Of a stretch of 64,000 nt of DNA, positions 7,518 to 16,455 are shown one piece after another (positions within the stretch are counted from its first letter, which is position 1; each line of letters starts with the position of its first letter). The DNA is taken from assembly GCF_009931695.1 (NCBI RefSeq), contig NZ_CP048000.1, forward strand, positions 1,391,001 through 1,455,000, written 5' to 3'. The notes beneath the pieces are model-generated. The model saw nothing but the letters and a program-made list of their open reading frames with translations, was not told the DNA's origin and ran no database searches. The position numbers were made by a program, and so were the translations under genes. The stretch comes from Anaerocolumna sedimenticola. GTDB taxonomy: Bacteria; Bacillota; Clostridia; Lachnospirales; Lachnospiraceae.

Positions 7518-9305
7518 TTACCTTTTGGAAATTGCACCAAAACGGCATTTTTCCATACAAGCGCCACATTTAATACATTTATCCTGATGAATGACATGAG
7601 CTTCCTTAACTTTGCCTTCGATCGCTCCGTTTGGACATACTCTTGCACAAAGGGTACAGCCTTTACATTGATCCGCATCGATTACATAGGAAAGTAATGC
7701 TTTACATACGCCCGCCGGACATTTCTTATCAACAACATGGGCAACGTATTCATCCCTGAAGTAACGAAGTGTGGATAATACAGGGTTTGGAGCAGTCTGG
7801 CCTAAACCGCAGAGAGAATTCTCTTTAATATGGTAACAAAGTTCTTCTAACTTATCAAGGTCTTCTAAAGTTCCCTGACCTTTTGTGATTTTATCTAACA
7901 TTTCATACATACGTTTTGTTCCGATACGGCATGGTGTACATTTACCGCAGGATTCATCTACTGTGAACTCTAAGAAGAATTTTGCAATATCAACCATACA
8001 GTTATCTTCATCCATAACAATAAGTCCGCCGGAACCCATCATGGAACCGATTCCGATTAAGTTATCATAATCGATGGGGATGTCAAAATGTTCCGCAGGG
8101 ATACATCCGCCGGAAGGACCGCCGGTCTGTGCTGCTTTGAACTTTTTGCCGCCCGGAATACCGCCGCCGATCTGTTCCACAACTTCACGGAGAGTAGTTC
8201 CCATAGGAATTTCAACAAGACCTGTATTTTTAATCTTACCACCAAGAGCAAATACCTTGGTTCCTTTGGATTTTTCGGTACCCATAGCTGCAAACCATTC
8301 AGCACCATGTAATATGATCTGTGGAATGTTAGCATAAGTTTCAACGTTATTTAAAATGGTTGGTTTACCGAATAAACCTTTCTGGGCAGGGAACGGAGGC
8401 CTTGGACGAGGTTCTCCTCTGTTACCTTCGATGGAGGTCATAAGAGCGGTCTCTTCACCACATACGAAAGCACCGGCACCAAGTCTTAAACCGATATCAA
8501 AATTAAATCCGGTACCAAAGATATCGTTACCTAATAAGCCGTATTCTCTTGCCTGAGCAATGGCAATTTCAAGACGTTCAACAGCGATAGGATATTCAGC
8601 ACGAACATAGATATAACCCTGGGAAGCACCGATTGCATAACCGGCAATTGCCATAGCTTCCAATACAACGTGAGGGTCACCCTCTAATACGGAACGGTCC
8701 ATAAATGCACCCGGGTCACCTTCGTCCGCATTACAGCATACATACTTCTGATCTGCGTCGTTTGCTTTTGCAAGTTTCCATTTTAAACCGGTAGGGAAAC
8801 CGCCGCCCCCACGTCCGCGAAGGCCACTGTCTAAAAGAGTCTGGATAACCTGATCCGGAGTGTACTCGGTTAAAACTTTACCTAAAGCTTCATAACCGCC
8901 GGTACCAATATATTCTTCAATATTTTCCGGATTAATTACACCACAGTTACGTAGTGCGATTCTGTGCTGCTTTTTATAGAAATCAGTTTCATTTAAAGAT
9001 TTAATACCGTCATCGGTAACTGTTTCATTATATAACAGGCGGGTAACAACCCTTCCCTTTAATAAATGCTCTGAAACGATTTCCGGGATATCTTCTACTT
9101 TAACCATGGAGTAAAAGGTTGCACCCGGATATATTATCATAATAGGGCCTAAGGCACAAAGTCCGTGGCAGCCTGTCTGAACGACTGATACTTCTTTGGT
9201 TAAGCCATTTTTTTCAATTTCTGCCTGCAGTGCGTCGATTACTTTTTGACTTCCTGAAGAAGTACATCCGGTACCACCGCAAACTAAAACGTGTGAACGA
9301 AACAT
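7518..9305 (-). CDS. hndC: NAD(P)H- and FMN-binding hydrogenase subunit (HndC / NuoF type)
   Basis: Diaphorase subunit that exchanges electrons between NAD(P)H, FMN and FeS centres. The N-terminus is a thioredoxin-like [2Fe-2S] domain (CGGTGCTSSGS ... TGCHGLCALGP). Next comes the NuoF core with its FMN/NADH glycine-rich loop GLRGRGGGGFPTGLKW, the FVCGEETALMTSIEG segment and the SCGKCTPCRIGT [4Fe-4S] motif. At the C-terminus are two extra ferredoxin motifs (CKGCTLCARVCP, CIKCGACMEKC) typical of hydrogenase-linked NuoF proteins. Length (595 aa) is usual. It sits between hndB (3-base gap) and hndD (33-base gap) with a strong AGGGAGG site, so the three are co-translated in one operon. Confidence 0.95.
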   Translation of the reverse strand: MFRSHVLVCGGTGCTSSGSQKVIDALQAEIEKNGLTKEVSVVQTGCHGLCALGPIMIIYPGATFYSMVKVEDIPEIVSEHLLKGRVVTRLLYNETVTDDGIKSLNETDFYKKQHRIALRNCGVINPENIEEYIGTGGYEALGKVLTEYTPDQVIQTLLDSGLRGRGGGGFPTGLKWKLAKANDADQKYVCCNADEGDPGAFMDRSVLEGDPHVVLEAMAIAGYAIGASQGYIYVRAEYPIAVERLEIAIAQAREYGLLGNDIFGTGFNFDIGLRLGAGAFVCGEETALMTSIEGNRGEPRPRPPFPAQKGLFGKPTILNNVETYANIPQIILHGAEWFAAMGTEKSKGTKVFALGGKIKNTGLVEIPMGTTLREVVEQIGGGIPGGKKFKAAQTGGPSGGCIPAEHFDIPIDYDNLIGIGSMMGSGGLIVMDEDNCMVDIAKFFLEFTVDESCGKCTPCRIGTKRMYEMLDKITKGQGTLEDLDKLEELCYHIKENSLCGLGQTAPNPVLSTLRYFRDEYVAHVVDKKCPAGVCKALLSYVIDADQCKGCTLCARVCPNGAIEGKVKEAHVIHQDKCIKCGACMEKCRFGAISKR

Positions 9306-9308
9306 GTC

Positions 9309-9683
9309 TTAAATCCTCCCTTCAGAGCTGATGGTGTATTTGCTGACAACCTGGCCGCGGATAAGATGTTGTTCCACAACTTCCAAAGCCTTTTCCGGTG
9401 TCATTTTAACGTAGGTAACTTTATCTTTACCAGGTTCAAATACTTCAACGATAGGTTCATATTGGCATAAACCGATACAACCGGTCTGTGTAACTGCAAT
9501 GTTAGTTAAATTCTTAGTCTGAACAGCATCGGAAAGAGCAGTTAATACGGGTCTGGCACCACTTGCAATACCGCAGGTAGCCATTCCGACAACAACTCTG
9601 GTCTGGCTGTTATTTTCAGAACGTAAGCCAACCTGACCCTGCATCTTTTCTCTGATTGCTTTTAACTCTTCTAGAGTTTTCAT
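9309..9683 (-). CDS. hndB: [2Fe-2S] thioredoxin-like hydrogenase subunit (HndB type)
   Basis: A 124-residue ferredoxin-like protein of the thioredoxin-fold [2Fe-2S] family. A charged helix opens it, then GMATCGIASGARPV and TQTGCIGLCQYEPIVEV carry four cysteines that would hold the cluster. In characterised NADP-reducing and bifurcating hydrogenases this small subunit carries electrons between the diaphorase and the other subunits. It begins after AAGGAGGG and ends 3 bases before hndC, consistent with tight coupling. A 139-base gap separates it from the ATPase gene upstream. Confidence 0.9.
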   Translation of the reverse strand: MKTLEELKAIREKMQGQVGLRSENNSQTRVVVGMATCGIASGARPVLTALSDAVQTKNLTNIAVTQTGCIGLCQYEPIVEVFEPGKDKVTYVKMTPEKALEVVEQHLIRGQVVSKYTISSEGRI

Positions 9684-9822
9684 ATAATACCCTCCTTGTT
9701 AAAATTTAGACATTTAACCTGTTAAAAAATTGTCAAACTTTTCTATAATTGAATATTGATATCATACCGAACGGGGCAGATATCAACTATAGTTTAGTTC
9801 AGGACAAGCAATAACAGTTTAA

Positions 9823-10380
9823 CTAAAAAATTCTTCCAGCGTCTACTTCTAATTGGTTTTCCTTAAGATATTCTTTTATATAGGATGATACCTCAGGTAC
9901 GTCAAAAGGTACACCCTCAAGGATTTCTCGAAAATCCCTGGTATCTAATGTAAAGCTTTTCTCATCTACTTTATAGATGTATAAGAAATCTATTGTAGTA
10001 TTCAATGTAATTAAGGTGTGTATGGTACTGGTCATATCGCCTAAGGGCATACGATCAATATGGGATAGAACAAATACAGCAGTAATTATAGTTCCCAAGC
10101 CGGGTTTTGAGTCGATACAAAAATCACCACCGGCAGCCAGGGCTGCATACTTAAAAAAAGGTACCCCCAGTCCCACTGATCTGGTTGTTCGGGTTGTATA
10201 AAATGGATCTTCTACCTTAGTTATCTGCTCTGCCGTCATTCCACATCCGTTATCTGATATCGTAATGGTTAATCTGTTCTGTTCGTTGTTTATTTCTACT
10301 CGAATCTGTATAAAATCCGCATTTGCACGAATAGAATTCTGAGCCACATCCAATACATTAAGAGAAAGTTCTGTCATCAT
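9823..10380 (-). CDS. Histidine-kinase-like ATP-binding protein of the hydrogenase operon
   Basis: A stand-alone GHKL-fold ATPase domain. It has an N-box (LNVLDVAQNSIRANAD), a G1 box (ISDNGCGMT), a G2-like GLGVPFFKYAALAAGG and a final GLGTIITAVF strand. There is no dimerisation/phospho-histidine helix and no sensor domain. After residue about 110 a short C-terminal region of unknown fold follows. Such proteins are regularly found between hndA and hndB homologues in clostridia; their function is not established. It could be a serine kinase or anti-sigma-like protein acting on a hydrogenase regulator. The stop codon is 14 bases from hndA, so it belongs to the operon. Confidence 0.85.
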   Translation of the reverse strand: MMTELSLNVLDVAQNSIRANADFIQIRVEINNEQNRLTITISDNGCGMTAEQITKVEDPFYTTRTTRSVGLGVPFFKYAALAAGGDFCIDSKPGLGTIITAVFVLSHIDRMPLGDMTSTIHTLITLNTTIDFLYIYKVDEKSFTLDTRDFREILEGVPFDVPEVSSYIKEYLKENQLEVDAGRIF

Positions 10381-10394
10381 AGGATCAATATATG

Positions 10395-10889
10395 TTATTC
10401 ATACTTAGCTAAGATATCCGGAAGCTCATCTACTGTTAATCTTCCATATACATCTTCGTTAATGGTCAGTACGGGAGCTAATCCGCATGCACCGATACAA
10501 CGACAGGCATCTAAAGAGAATTTTCCGTCCGGTGTACATTCGCCGCCTTCAATCTTTAGCAGTTCCATTAACTTGTTATAGATATCACCTGAGCCTTTAA
10601 CATAACATGCAGTACCTAAACATACGGATACTTTATATTTTCCCTTAGGATTTAATGAAAATTGTGAGTAAAAGGTTACAACACCATATATTTTTTCCAA
10701 AGGTATATCCATTTCATTAGAAATAATTTTCTGTACTTCAATCGGCAGATAACCATAGATGTGTTGTGCCTTCTGCAAAATCGGCATTAATGCGCCTTTG
10801 TCATCTTTGTGTTCGCTAATGACTTTAAGAAGTTCCGCTTCTTGCTCCTTAGTTCCGGCAAAAGGGACTGTTTTTTTCTGGGAACCCAT
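10395..10889 (-). CDS. hndA: [2Fe-2S] NuoE-type hydrogenase subunit (HndA)
   Basis: First gene of the operon. The protein has the helical N-terminal half of the 24-kDa/NuoE family (LMPILQKAQHIYGYLPIEVQ, IYGVVTFYSQF). A thioredoxin-like domain follows with the four cluster cysteines in VCLGTACYVKGS and DACRCIGACGLAP. It partners with the NuoF-like subunit to pass electrons from the flavin. Length 164 aa is normal. The start is supported by AAGGAGG about 8 bases upstream. The upstream region to 11375 contains tandem GGCGG..CCGCC repeats and must also hold the divergent promoters. Confidence 0.94.
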   Translation of the reverse strand: MGSQKKTVPFAGTKEQEAELLKVISEHKDDKGALMPILQKAQHIYGYLPIEVQKIISNEMDIPLEKIYGVVTFYSQFSLNPKGKYKVSVCLGTACYVKGSGDIYNKLMELLKIEGGECTPDGKFSLDACRCIGACGLAPVLTINEDVYGRLTVDELPDILAKYE

Positions 10890-10973
10890 TTTTTAACCTC
10901 CTTGATTCTAATCTTTTTCTGTTAATATCACTTCATGTTAATATGTTATACCGGAAGATGCCTATTCTTCCGT

Positions 10974-11075
10974 TGCGGTTTTATCCGCCGTTAACTAATA
11001 AGGCGGTTTTGTCCGCCGTTAACTTATAAGGCGGTTTTATCCGCCGTTAAACCAATGGCGGGTGCCTATTCCGCC
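10974..11075. repeat. Tandem 28-bp repeat, each unit a small hairpin
   Basis: Units at 10974-11001, 11002-11029 and 11030-11056, with a degenerate fourth at 11057-11075. The core is GGCGGTTTTATCCGCC followed by GTTAACTTATAA. Each core is a GGCGG/CCGCC hairpin, and the spacer holds the palindrome GTTAAC. The array fills the intergenic region (10890-11375) between hndA and the divergent DRTGG gene. The flanks are AT-rich and must contain both promoters, but no clear hexamers were settled on. It may be an operator array, an attenuator or a neutral repeat. Confidence 0.8.
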
Positions 11076-11375
11076 ATAAATTGAATTACAGAAAGTAACT
11101 GTTAACTTCCTATAACTACTTCACTGCCGCAGAGTGATTTTATACAAAAAACAAATATTATATAACTCTCTGTCGACAAACAACAACAGTATAGCACGTT
11201 ATTGATAAAAAATCTACATATATTCGAAAATTCACATAACTTACTAATCTGCCCATAATTTTTTTATATTATTCTTGAAATTCATAATTAGTTGAAAAAT
11301 ACCTTTGGTAATGTTATACTATATTTATTTCGTATAGTAAAAATAACTGTTAGATTTGCATACTGGGAGGTTCTT

Positions 11376-11726
11376 ATGACCGTTAATGATGTGAAAATGA
11401 TATTAGATGCATGTATTTTATGCGGAGAGCAATATATAGGGAAAGAGGTCCATACGGCATGCGGCGCCGATATGATGAGTGACGTTCTTGCATTTGTGAA
11501 AGATCAATCCGTGTTATTGACCGGGTTATGTAATCCGCAGGTTATCCGGACAGCTGAAATGATGGATATCGTTTGTATCGTATTTGTGCGCGGTAAAAAA
11601 CCGGATGAAGCCATGGTGGCTCTTGCGGAAGAAAGCGGGATTGTATTATTATCCACAGATCACAGAATGTTTACTGCCTGCGGAATGCTCTACGAAAAAG
11701 GTTTGCACGGAGGTGCATCCGATTGA
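11376..11726 (+). CDS. DRTGG-domain protein
   Basis: Small (116 aa) single-domain protein. The pattern of alternating strands (SVLLTGLCNPQVIRTAEMMDIVCIVFVRGKKP ... GIVLLSTDHRMFTACGMLYEKG) matches the DRTGG fold, found linked to hydrogenase genes in many anaerobes and thought to bind a ligand. ATG at 11376 is chosen because TGGGAGG precedes it, although the frame is open further upstream. Its stop overlaps the TTG start of the ATPase gene, implying translational coupling. A second paralogue lies at 13617. The role in hydrogenase regulation is inferred from context only. Confidence 0.8.
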   Translation: MTVNDVKMILDACILCGEQYIGKEVHTACGADMMSDVLAFVKDQSVLLTGLCNPQVIRTAEMMDIVCIVFVRGKKPDEAMVALAEESGIVLLSTDHRMFTACGMLYEKGLHGGASD

Positions 11727-12145
11727 GTAATCAAATTCAATTAACCTATAATGTTTCTCCTGATGATTTTACCAGGGCGGGAGAGGCCTCCAGTGATGTA
11801 AAGAGCAAATTAAAACAAATGGGTGTTAGTCCCGAAGTAGTTCGTAAGGTAGCAATTGCCATGTATGAAGGGGAAATTAATATGGTAATTCACGCAGACG
11901 GCGGAACCATTAACGTTATTATAACGGCAGATGAAATATTGATGATACTGAACGATAAAGGTCCGGGTATTCCGGATATTGAACTGGCTATGCAGGACGG
12001 TTATTCTACTGCACCGGATAATGTAAGGGCGCTTGGCTTCGGAGCCGGCATGGGACTTCCCAATATGAAGAAATATTCGGACGAAATGGATATTCAGACA
12101 GAATTGGGAGTAGGTACAACAGTAACAATGAGAGTATTTTTATAG
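11723..12145 (+). CDS. Anti-sigma-factor-like ATPase (RsbW/SpoIIAB fold)
   Basis: A 140-residue GHKL ATPase resembling serine kinases of partner-switching systems. N-box AMYEGEINMVIHADG, G1 box LNDKGPGIPD, G2 box GFGAGMGLPNMKKYSDE and the closing GVGTTVTM strand are all present. It starts at TTG 11723, overlapping the previous stop codon by 4 bases, with CGGAGG eight bases upstream. No STAS anti-anti-sigma partner or sigma factor is adjacent, but a SpoIIE-type phosphatase lies in the opposite operon (16734). It may phosphorylate or sequester a regulator in response to redox state; this is inference. Confidence 0.88.
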   Translation: MSNQIQLTYNVSPDDFTRAGEASSDVKSKLKQMGVSPEVVRKVAIAMYEGEINMVIHADGGTINVIITADEILMILNDKGPGIPDIELAMQDGYSTAPDNVRALGFGAGMGLPNMKKYSDEMDIQTELGVGTTVTMRVFL

Positions 12146-12238
12146 TTAAAATAATATCAATAACTTAAAATAGATCGAACCGTTAATTTATTTGCCGTTA
12201 CTTAGGCAATACCTTTCAAAACTGGGGAGGAGTAAGAA

Positions 12239-13546
12239 ATGGATAAATTTTTTACTGCTGTTCGCCTGGATGAGAATTTGTGCAAGGGCTGTATAAATTG
12301 CATTAAGAGATGTCCCACACAGGCAATCCGGGTACGGAATGGAAAGGCTGCAATCACAAAAAAGTTTTGTATCGACTGCGGGGAATGCATCAGAATATGT
12401 CCTCACCATGCGAAATTGGCAATTTATGACCCATTAAGCATCTTGAAGGAATATGAATATACCGTAGCCTTACCTGCACCTTCCCTATATGGACAGTTTA
12501 ATAATTTAGATGATGTTAATATTGTGCTAACCGCCTTAAAACGTATGGGCTTTAATGATGTTTATGAAGTCAGCGGAGCTGCGGAACTGGTTTCTGAAGT
12601 TTCACGAAAATATGTGGAGCAGCATAAAGAGCAGTGGCCGCTGATCAGTACGGCGTGTCCATCCGTTGTTCGTTTAATCCGGGTACGTTTTCCAAACCTG
12701 ATAGAACATCTGCTTCCTGTTAAAGCGCCTGTTGACTTAGCGGCAGCTTTAGCCAGGGAAAAAGCAATGAAAGAAACCGGACTGCCCGGTGATAAAATAG
12801 GTATTATATTTATATCTCCCTGCCCTGCAAAAGTCAGTGCAGTTAAGACACCCCTTGGTATTGAGAAAAGTGATGTGGATGGTGTTTTGGCAATCAAAGA
12901 GGTATATCCGAGATTATTACCTCTGATGCGGGAGGTAGAAGCCAGCCAGAATATTGAAGAGATTGCCATATCCGGTAAGATTGGTATCAGTTGGGGTGGA
13001 ACCGGCGGTGAAGCAGGTGGTTTGCTGACGGACAGTTATCTGGCAGCGGATGGGATTGAAAATGTAATCCGGGTTCTGGAAGATTTGGAAGATCAGAAAT
13101 TCAGTTCGCTGGAATTTATAGAACTGAATGCATGCAGCGGAGGCTGTGTAGGCGGTGTTCTTACGGTTGAGAATCCTTTTGTAGCCAAGGTTAAAATAAA
13201 ACGTCTCAGAAAGTATATGCCGGTAGCCTGTAACCATTTAATTAACGGCAAAGTGACGGGTGTATATTGGACGGAAGAAGTCCGGTATGAGCCGGTATTT
13301 AAGTTAGGAGTAAATATTAAGGAAAGTATAGCTATGATGGCAAAAGTCGAGGAATTATATGAAAGATTTCCGGGGTTGGACTGTGGTTCCTGCGGAGCAC
13401 CGACCTGCAAGGCTTTGGCAGAAGATGTCGTCCGGGGAGTAGCAAGTGAAAAGGATTGTATTCATATCCTTCGAGAATATATTCACAAAATATCAGGTGA
13501 AATGTCAATGCTGGACAGCCAGAACAGGAATACAGAACAGGAATAA
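12239..13546 (+). CDS. Ferredoxin / [FeFe]-hydrogenase-like protein with C-terminal FeS domain
   Basis: Order of domains: two [4Fe-4S] ferredoxin motifs (CKGCINCIKRCP, CIDCGECIRICP), an [FeFe]-hydrogenase large-subunit domain, and a C-terminal four-Cys FeS domain (CGSCGAPTCKALAEDV with a later Cys). The four H-cluster ligands appear conserved: Cys140 in TACPS, Cys195 in SPCPAK, Cys299 and Cys303 in NACSGGCVGG. Loop 1 has alanine where catalytic enzymes have the neighbouring proton-relay cysteine, as in sensory-type enzymes. There is no long catalytic small-subunit tail. It is therefore more likely a sensor or electron-transfer protein than a bulk H2 producer. It follows the RsbW-like ATPase and precedes the second DRTGG gene. 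Confidence 0.88.
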   Translation: MDKFFTAVRLDENLCKGCINCIKRCPTQAIRVRNGKAAITKKFCIDCGECIRICPHHAKLAIYDPLSILKEYEYTVALPAPSLYGQFNNLDDVNIVLTALKRMGFNDVYEVSGAAELVSEVSRKYVEQHKEQWPLISTACPSVVRLIRVRFPNLIEHLLPVKAPVDLAAALAREKAMKETGLPGDKIGIIFISPCPAKVSAVKTPLGIEKSDVDGVLAIKEVYPRLLPLMREVEASQNIEEIAISGKIGISWGGTGGEAGGLLTDSYLAADGIENVIRVLEDLEDQKFSSLEFIELNACSGGCVGGVLTVENPFVAKVKIKRLRKYMPVACNHLINGKVTGVYWTEEVRYEPVFKLGVNIKESIAMMAKVEELYERFPGLDCGSCGAPTCKALAEDVVRGVASEKDCIHILREYIHKISGEMSMLDSQNRNTEQE

Positions 13547-13616
13547 GGTTGAAAGACCTGTTTGGATACGCAATTGCAAACGCTATGAGATAAATTACGA
13601 AAAGGCAAGGTGAATT

Positions 13617-13964
13617 ATGACAGTACAGGAATTAATTAATAAAGGTATATTTGAAGTAATTAATACCGGGGATAACTTAGATAAAGTAATATCCAAACCG
13701 TTTTGCTGTGACCTTTTAAGTATAGCTATGGGAAAGGCTCCGGCAGATTCCGCCTGGGTAACGGTTATGGGCAATATAAATACGCTGGCAGTCGCGACAC
13801 TTACAGATATTGCATGTATCATCTTAGCCGAGGGGGCAGTGCTCGATGTTCCTGCACTGAATAAGGCCAAGGATCAAAATATTACGGTGCTAAGCACCGA
13901 TAAACCCATATTTGATACTTCACTTATGGTTTATGAAATGATTCATGCTGCCGATAACTTATGA
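13617..13964 (+). CDS. DRTGG-domain protein (second copy)
   Basis: A 115-residue paralogue of the protein at 11376, with the same strand-helix pattern (WVTVMGNINTLAVATLTDIACIILAEGAVLD ... ITVLSTDKPIFDTSLMVYEM). It starts 70 bases after the hydrogenase-like gene with an AAGGTGA site, and its last 20 bases overlap the PHP gene start in another frame. Cysteines 30 and 31 (KPFCCDLL) are not in a recognisable cluster motif. Likely a regulatory ligand-binding domain; the ligand is unknown. Confidence 0.8.
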   Translation: MTVQELINKGIFEVINTGDNLDKVISKPFCCDLLSIAMGKAPADSAWVTVMGNINTLAVATLTDIACIILAEGAVLDVPALNKAKDQNITVLSTDKPIFDTSLMVYEMIHAADNL

Positions 13965-14661
13965 TCTTCATATACATTCCTGTTTGTCACCCTGCGGCGA
14001 TTCGGATATGACCCCCGGGAATATCGTTGGTATGGCATTGATAAAACAATTGGATGTAATCGCACTTACGGACCATAATTCCTGTAAAAATTGTCCGGCA
14101 TTCCTAAAGATTGCGAAAGATTACGGAATAACAGCGATTCCTGGCATGGAATTATGTACGGCGGAAGAGGTACATGTAGTATGTCTGTTTCCGGAACTTG
14201 AGGATGCCATGGGTTTTGATGAATATGTTTACAGTCAGCTGGTGCCGTTTCCCAATGAGGAAGTTATCTTTGGAAAACAGGAGATAATAGATGAATCGGA
14301 TGAGGTAACCGGCAAGGAACCAAATCTGCTAATCAATGCAACGAATATTTCCTTTGACCAGGTATATGAACTGACTAAAAAATATAATGGTATCATGATT
14401 CCGGCCCACATAGATAAAAGTTCCAACAGCCTGTTATCCAATCTGGGATTTATCCCGCCGGATTCTAAGTTTTCCTGTGTGGAATTTAAGGATTTAACAA
14501 AACTGCATGAGCTTAAGAAAACGAATCCTTATCTGGAAAAATGTAAAATTATCAGCAGTTCCGATGCCCATTACCTGGAGCATATCAATGAACCGGTTAA
14601 TTATCTGTATGCTAAAAGCAAGGATGTTAAAGATATCTTAGAGGCACTGCAATGTTTATGA
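13945..14661 (+). CDS. PHP-domain metal-dependent hydrolase
   Basis: PHP (polymerase and histidinol phosphatase) fold. Motifs seen are YDLHIHSCLSPCGD near the N-terminus, ALTDHNSCKN (about residue 48), PGMELCTAEEVHVVCLF, PAHIDKSSN and SSDAHYLEHI. These give the histidine/aspartate/glutamate metal ligands of a phosphoesterase. It overlaps the DRTGG gene by 20 bases, so the pair is translationally coupled. PHP proteins regularly accompany this hydrogenase set. The substrate is unknown; nucleotide or phosphoester hydrolysis is possible. It is the last gene of the plus-strand group, ahead of a terminator. Confidence 0.88.
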   Translation: MLPITYDLHIHSCLSPCGDSDMTPGNIVGMALIKQLDVIALTDHNSCKNCPAFLKIAKDYGITAIPGMELCTAEEVHVVCLFPELEDAMGFDEYVYSQLVPFPNEEVIFGKQEIIDESDEVTGKEPNLLINATNISFDQVYELTKKYNGIMIPAHIDKSSNSLLSNLGFIPPDSKFSCVEFKDLTKLHELKKTNPYLEKCKIISSSDAHYLEHINEPVNYLYAKSKDVKDILEALQCL

Positions 14662-14743
14662 AGTGAATCAGAGGTTTGCATTAGATAATAATGATAAATG
14701 ATTTATGTATTTTTCGAGACCATTAAGAATAAAAAATAACTAG

Positions 14744-14796
14744 AATAACCGATTGAGAAAGACTGGTTTAAAGTCTCTTTCACCGGTTATTTTTAC
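14744..14796. terminator. Bidirectional terminator between convergent operons
   Basis: Stem AATAACCG (14744-14751) with CGGTTATT (14784-14791), extended by GAGAAAGAC/GTCTCTTTC-like inner pairing, then TTTTACTTTA on the plus strand. It separates the PHP gene and the convergent hydrogenase at 14851. Confidence 0.75.
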
Positions 14797-14850
14797 TTTA
14801 TAAACTATATTATCAAACTCCGTGGAGCACAACTCAATATTGAATTTAGA

Positions 14851-16305
14851 TTATCTGTGCATGGAAAATTCCAAGTTCTCATACCGCTTCAAATTCTCAT
14901 GAATCTCACGGTTATCTGCCTTAGCAAATAAATTATTACGGTTAAGGTCAGCAGGGCGTCCGGTTAAAATACTTCCCGGTCCGCCGGAACATCCCCCTTC
15001 ACATACCATTCCTTCGATGAAGTTTTCCGGGAGCTTACCTGCTTTTAAAAGCATTAACGCTTTTTTGCATTCGGAAGCACCGTTACATGTCCGGACAGAC
15101 AGCTCGGCTTCGTTACCATTTTCTTTAAGAGACTTCATAACAGAGGCGGTAACACCGCCGGATACACAGAATTTCTTACCATATATACTTCCCTGCTGCA
15201 ATGTTTCCTCCGTTTCCCTTGGTTCCACATCCTTTGCCCGGAACATGGCATAAAGTTCATCTAAGGTAAGGGCATAATCGGCACCTTTTAAGGAAACCGT
15301 ATCCAGTACTTCCCCTTTTTTCGCAATACACGGTCCTATAAATACACACACCGCATCGGGATGTATGGTTTTAATTAGCCTCGCGGTGGCAGTCATAGGT
15401 GATACGGTAGCAGAGATATTAGATTCTAATTTAGGATAATGTTTTCTTATCATTTTAACAAAAGCCGGGCAGCAGGAAGTTGTCATTTTTTTACCCTCGC
15501 TATAAGCCTCGGCCCATTCCTTGGCTTCACTGGCAGCTACCAGATCTGCACCCAGGGCAACTTCATACATCCCTTCAAATCCTAATTCTTTTAGTGCTTC
15601 AGCCATGCCGGCAGTGTTTATATCTGCGCCGAACTGCCCTTCCCATGCAGGAGCTAACATAGCATATACCGGTATATCAGGGCGTCTTATCAGTTCTATA
15701 ACATCCACCAGAAAAGAGCGGTCTGAAATTGCGCCGAAAGGACAGTTTTTAATGCAATTGCCGCAATCGATACACTTTTCTTCATTGATTACAACAATAT
15801 TGTGTTCATCCATACAGATAGCGTCAACCGGACAGCTCCTTTTACAAGGACGCATCAGGTCGGCGATGGCATTATAAGGACATGCCTGGGAACATTTCCC
15901 ACATTCCTTGCAAAGATTCGGGTCTATGTAAGCACGGTCTCTAAGCATGGTAATTGCATCGAAATTACAAGCTTCCTGGCACCGTTTTCCCATGCACTTC
16001 TGGCAGTTATCCGTCACAACAAAACGGGTAATGGGACAGCCCTCACAGGCTGAGTTAATTACCTGAACTACATTTTTATTATCAGAGCCGGCTGAGGGTG
16101 ACTTTCCTTCTGCTAAACGGATTCTTTGACGAATGATTTCACGCTCTTTATAGATGCAGCACCGGAAATTAGCTTGCGGCCCGGGTATCAATTCGTAGGG
16201 AAGAGCTTCTTTTTTTTCATCCAGCTCGCCTTTAAATGCAAGCTTTGCGACTTCATAAAGAACCTCCTGTTTAATAGTGTCAATATTCGTATTTACTCCT
16301 AGCAT
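14851..16305 (-). CDS. Monomeric [FeFe] hydrogenase with multiple ferredoxin domains (group B-like)
   Basis: N-terminal alpha-helical region (about 80 residues), then a Cys-rich ferredoxin block: CEGCPITRFV, CQKCMGKRCQEAC, CKECGKCSQACP, CKRSCP and CIDCGNCIKNCP. A complete hydrogenase domain follows. H-cluster loops are TTSCCPAF (Cys278-Cys279), GPCIAKKGE and CEGGCSGGPGSI. Unlike the protein at 12239 it keeps both loop-1 cysteines. It lacks the [2Fe-2S] plug and NuoG-like start of HndD, so it probably uses ferredoxin directly. Enzymes of this architecture are common in clostridia; their physiological direction is poorly known. It is the distal gene of the minus-strand group, separated from the 84-residue gene by about 150 bases. 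Confidence 0.9.
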   Translation of the reverse strand: MLGVNTNIDTIKQEVLYEVAKLAFKGELDEKKEALPYELIPGPQANFRCCIYKEREIIRQRIRLAEGKSPSAGSDNKNVVQVINSACEGCPITRFVVTDNCQKCMGKRCQEACNFDAITMLRDRAYIDPNLCKECGKCSQACPYNAIADLMRPCKRSCPVDAICMDEHNIVVINEEKCIDCGNCIKNCPFGAISDRSFLVDVIELIRRPDIPVYAMLAPAWEGQFGADINTAGMAEALKELGFEGMYEVALGADLVAASEAKEWAEAYSEGKKMTTSCCPAFVKMIRKHYPKLESNISATVSPMTATARLIKTIHPDAVCVFIGPCIAKKGEVLDTVSLKGADYALTLDELYAMFRAKDVEPRETEETLQQGSIYGKKFCVSGGVTASVMKSLKENGNEAELSVRTCNGASECKKALMLLKAGKLPENFIEGMVCEGGCSGGPGSILTGRPADLNRNNLFAKADNREIHENLKRYENLEFSMHR

Positions 16306-16455
16306 TTTATCACTCCTTACGGTACACTTGCCGCGGTTAAAATATAATGATTAGAGTGCCAAAAGGTCAATTTAGTGTTTGGTATGAATACAAAGGGCAT
16401 ATATATTCATAAAACACGTTTTGATTTACTTTTGACACTCAAATAAAGTATTATA

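Noticed and set aside
10974..11075. Tandem repeats considered as a CRISPR array
   Set aside because: Units are contiguous, without unique spacers of constant length, and no cas genes are nearby.
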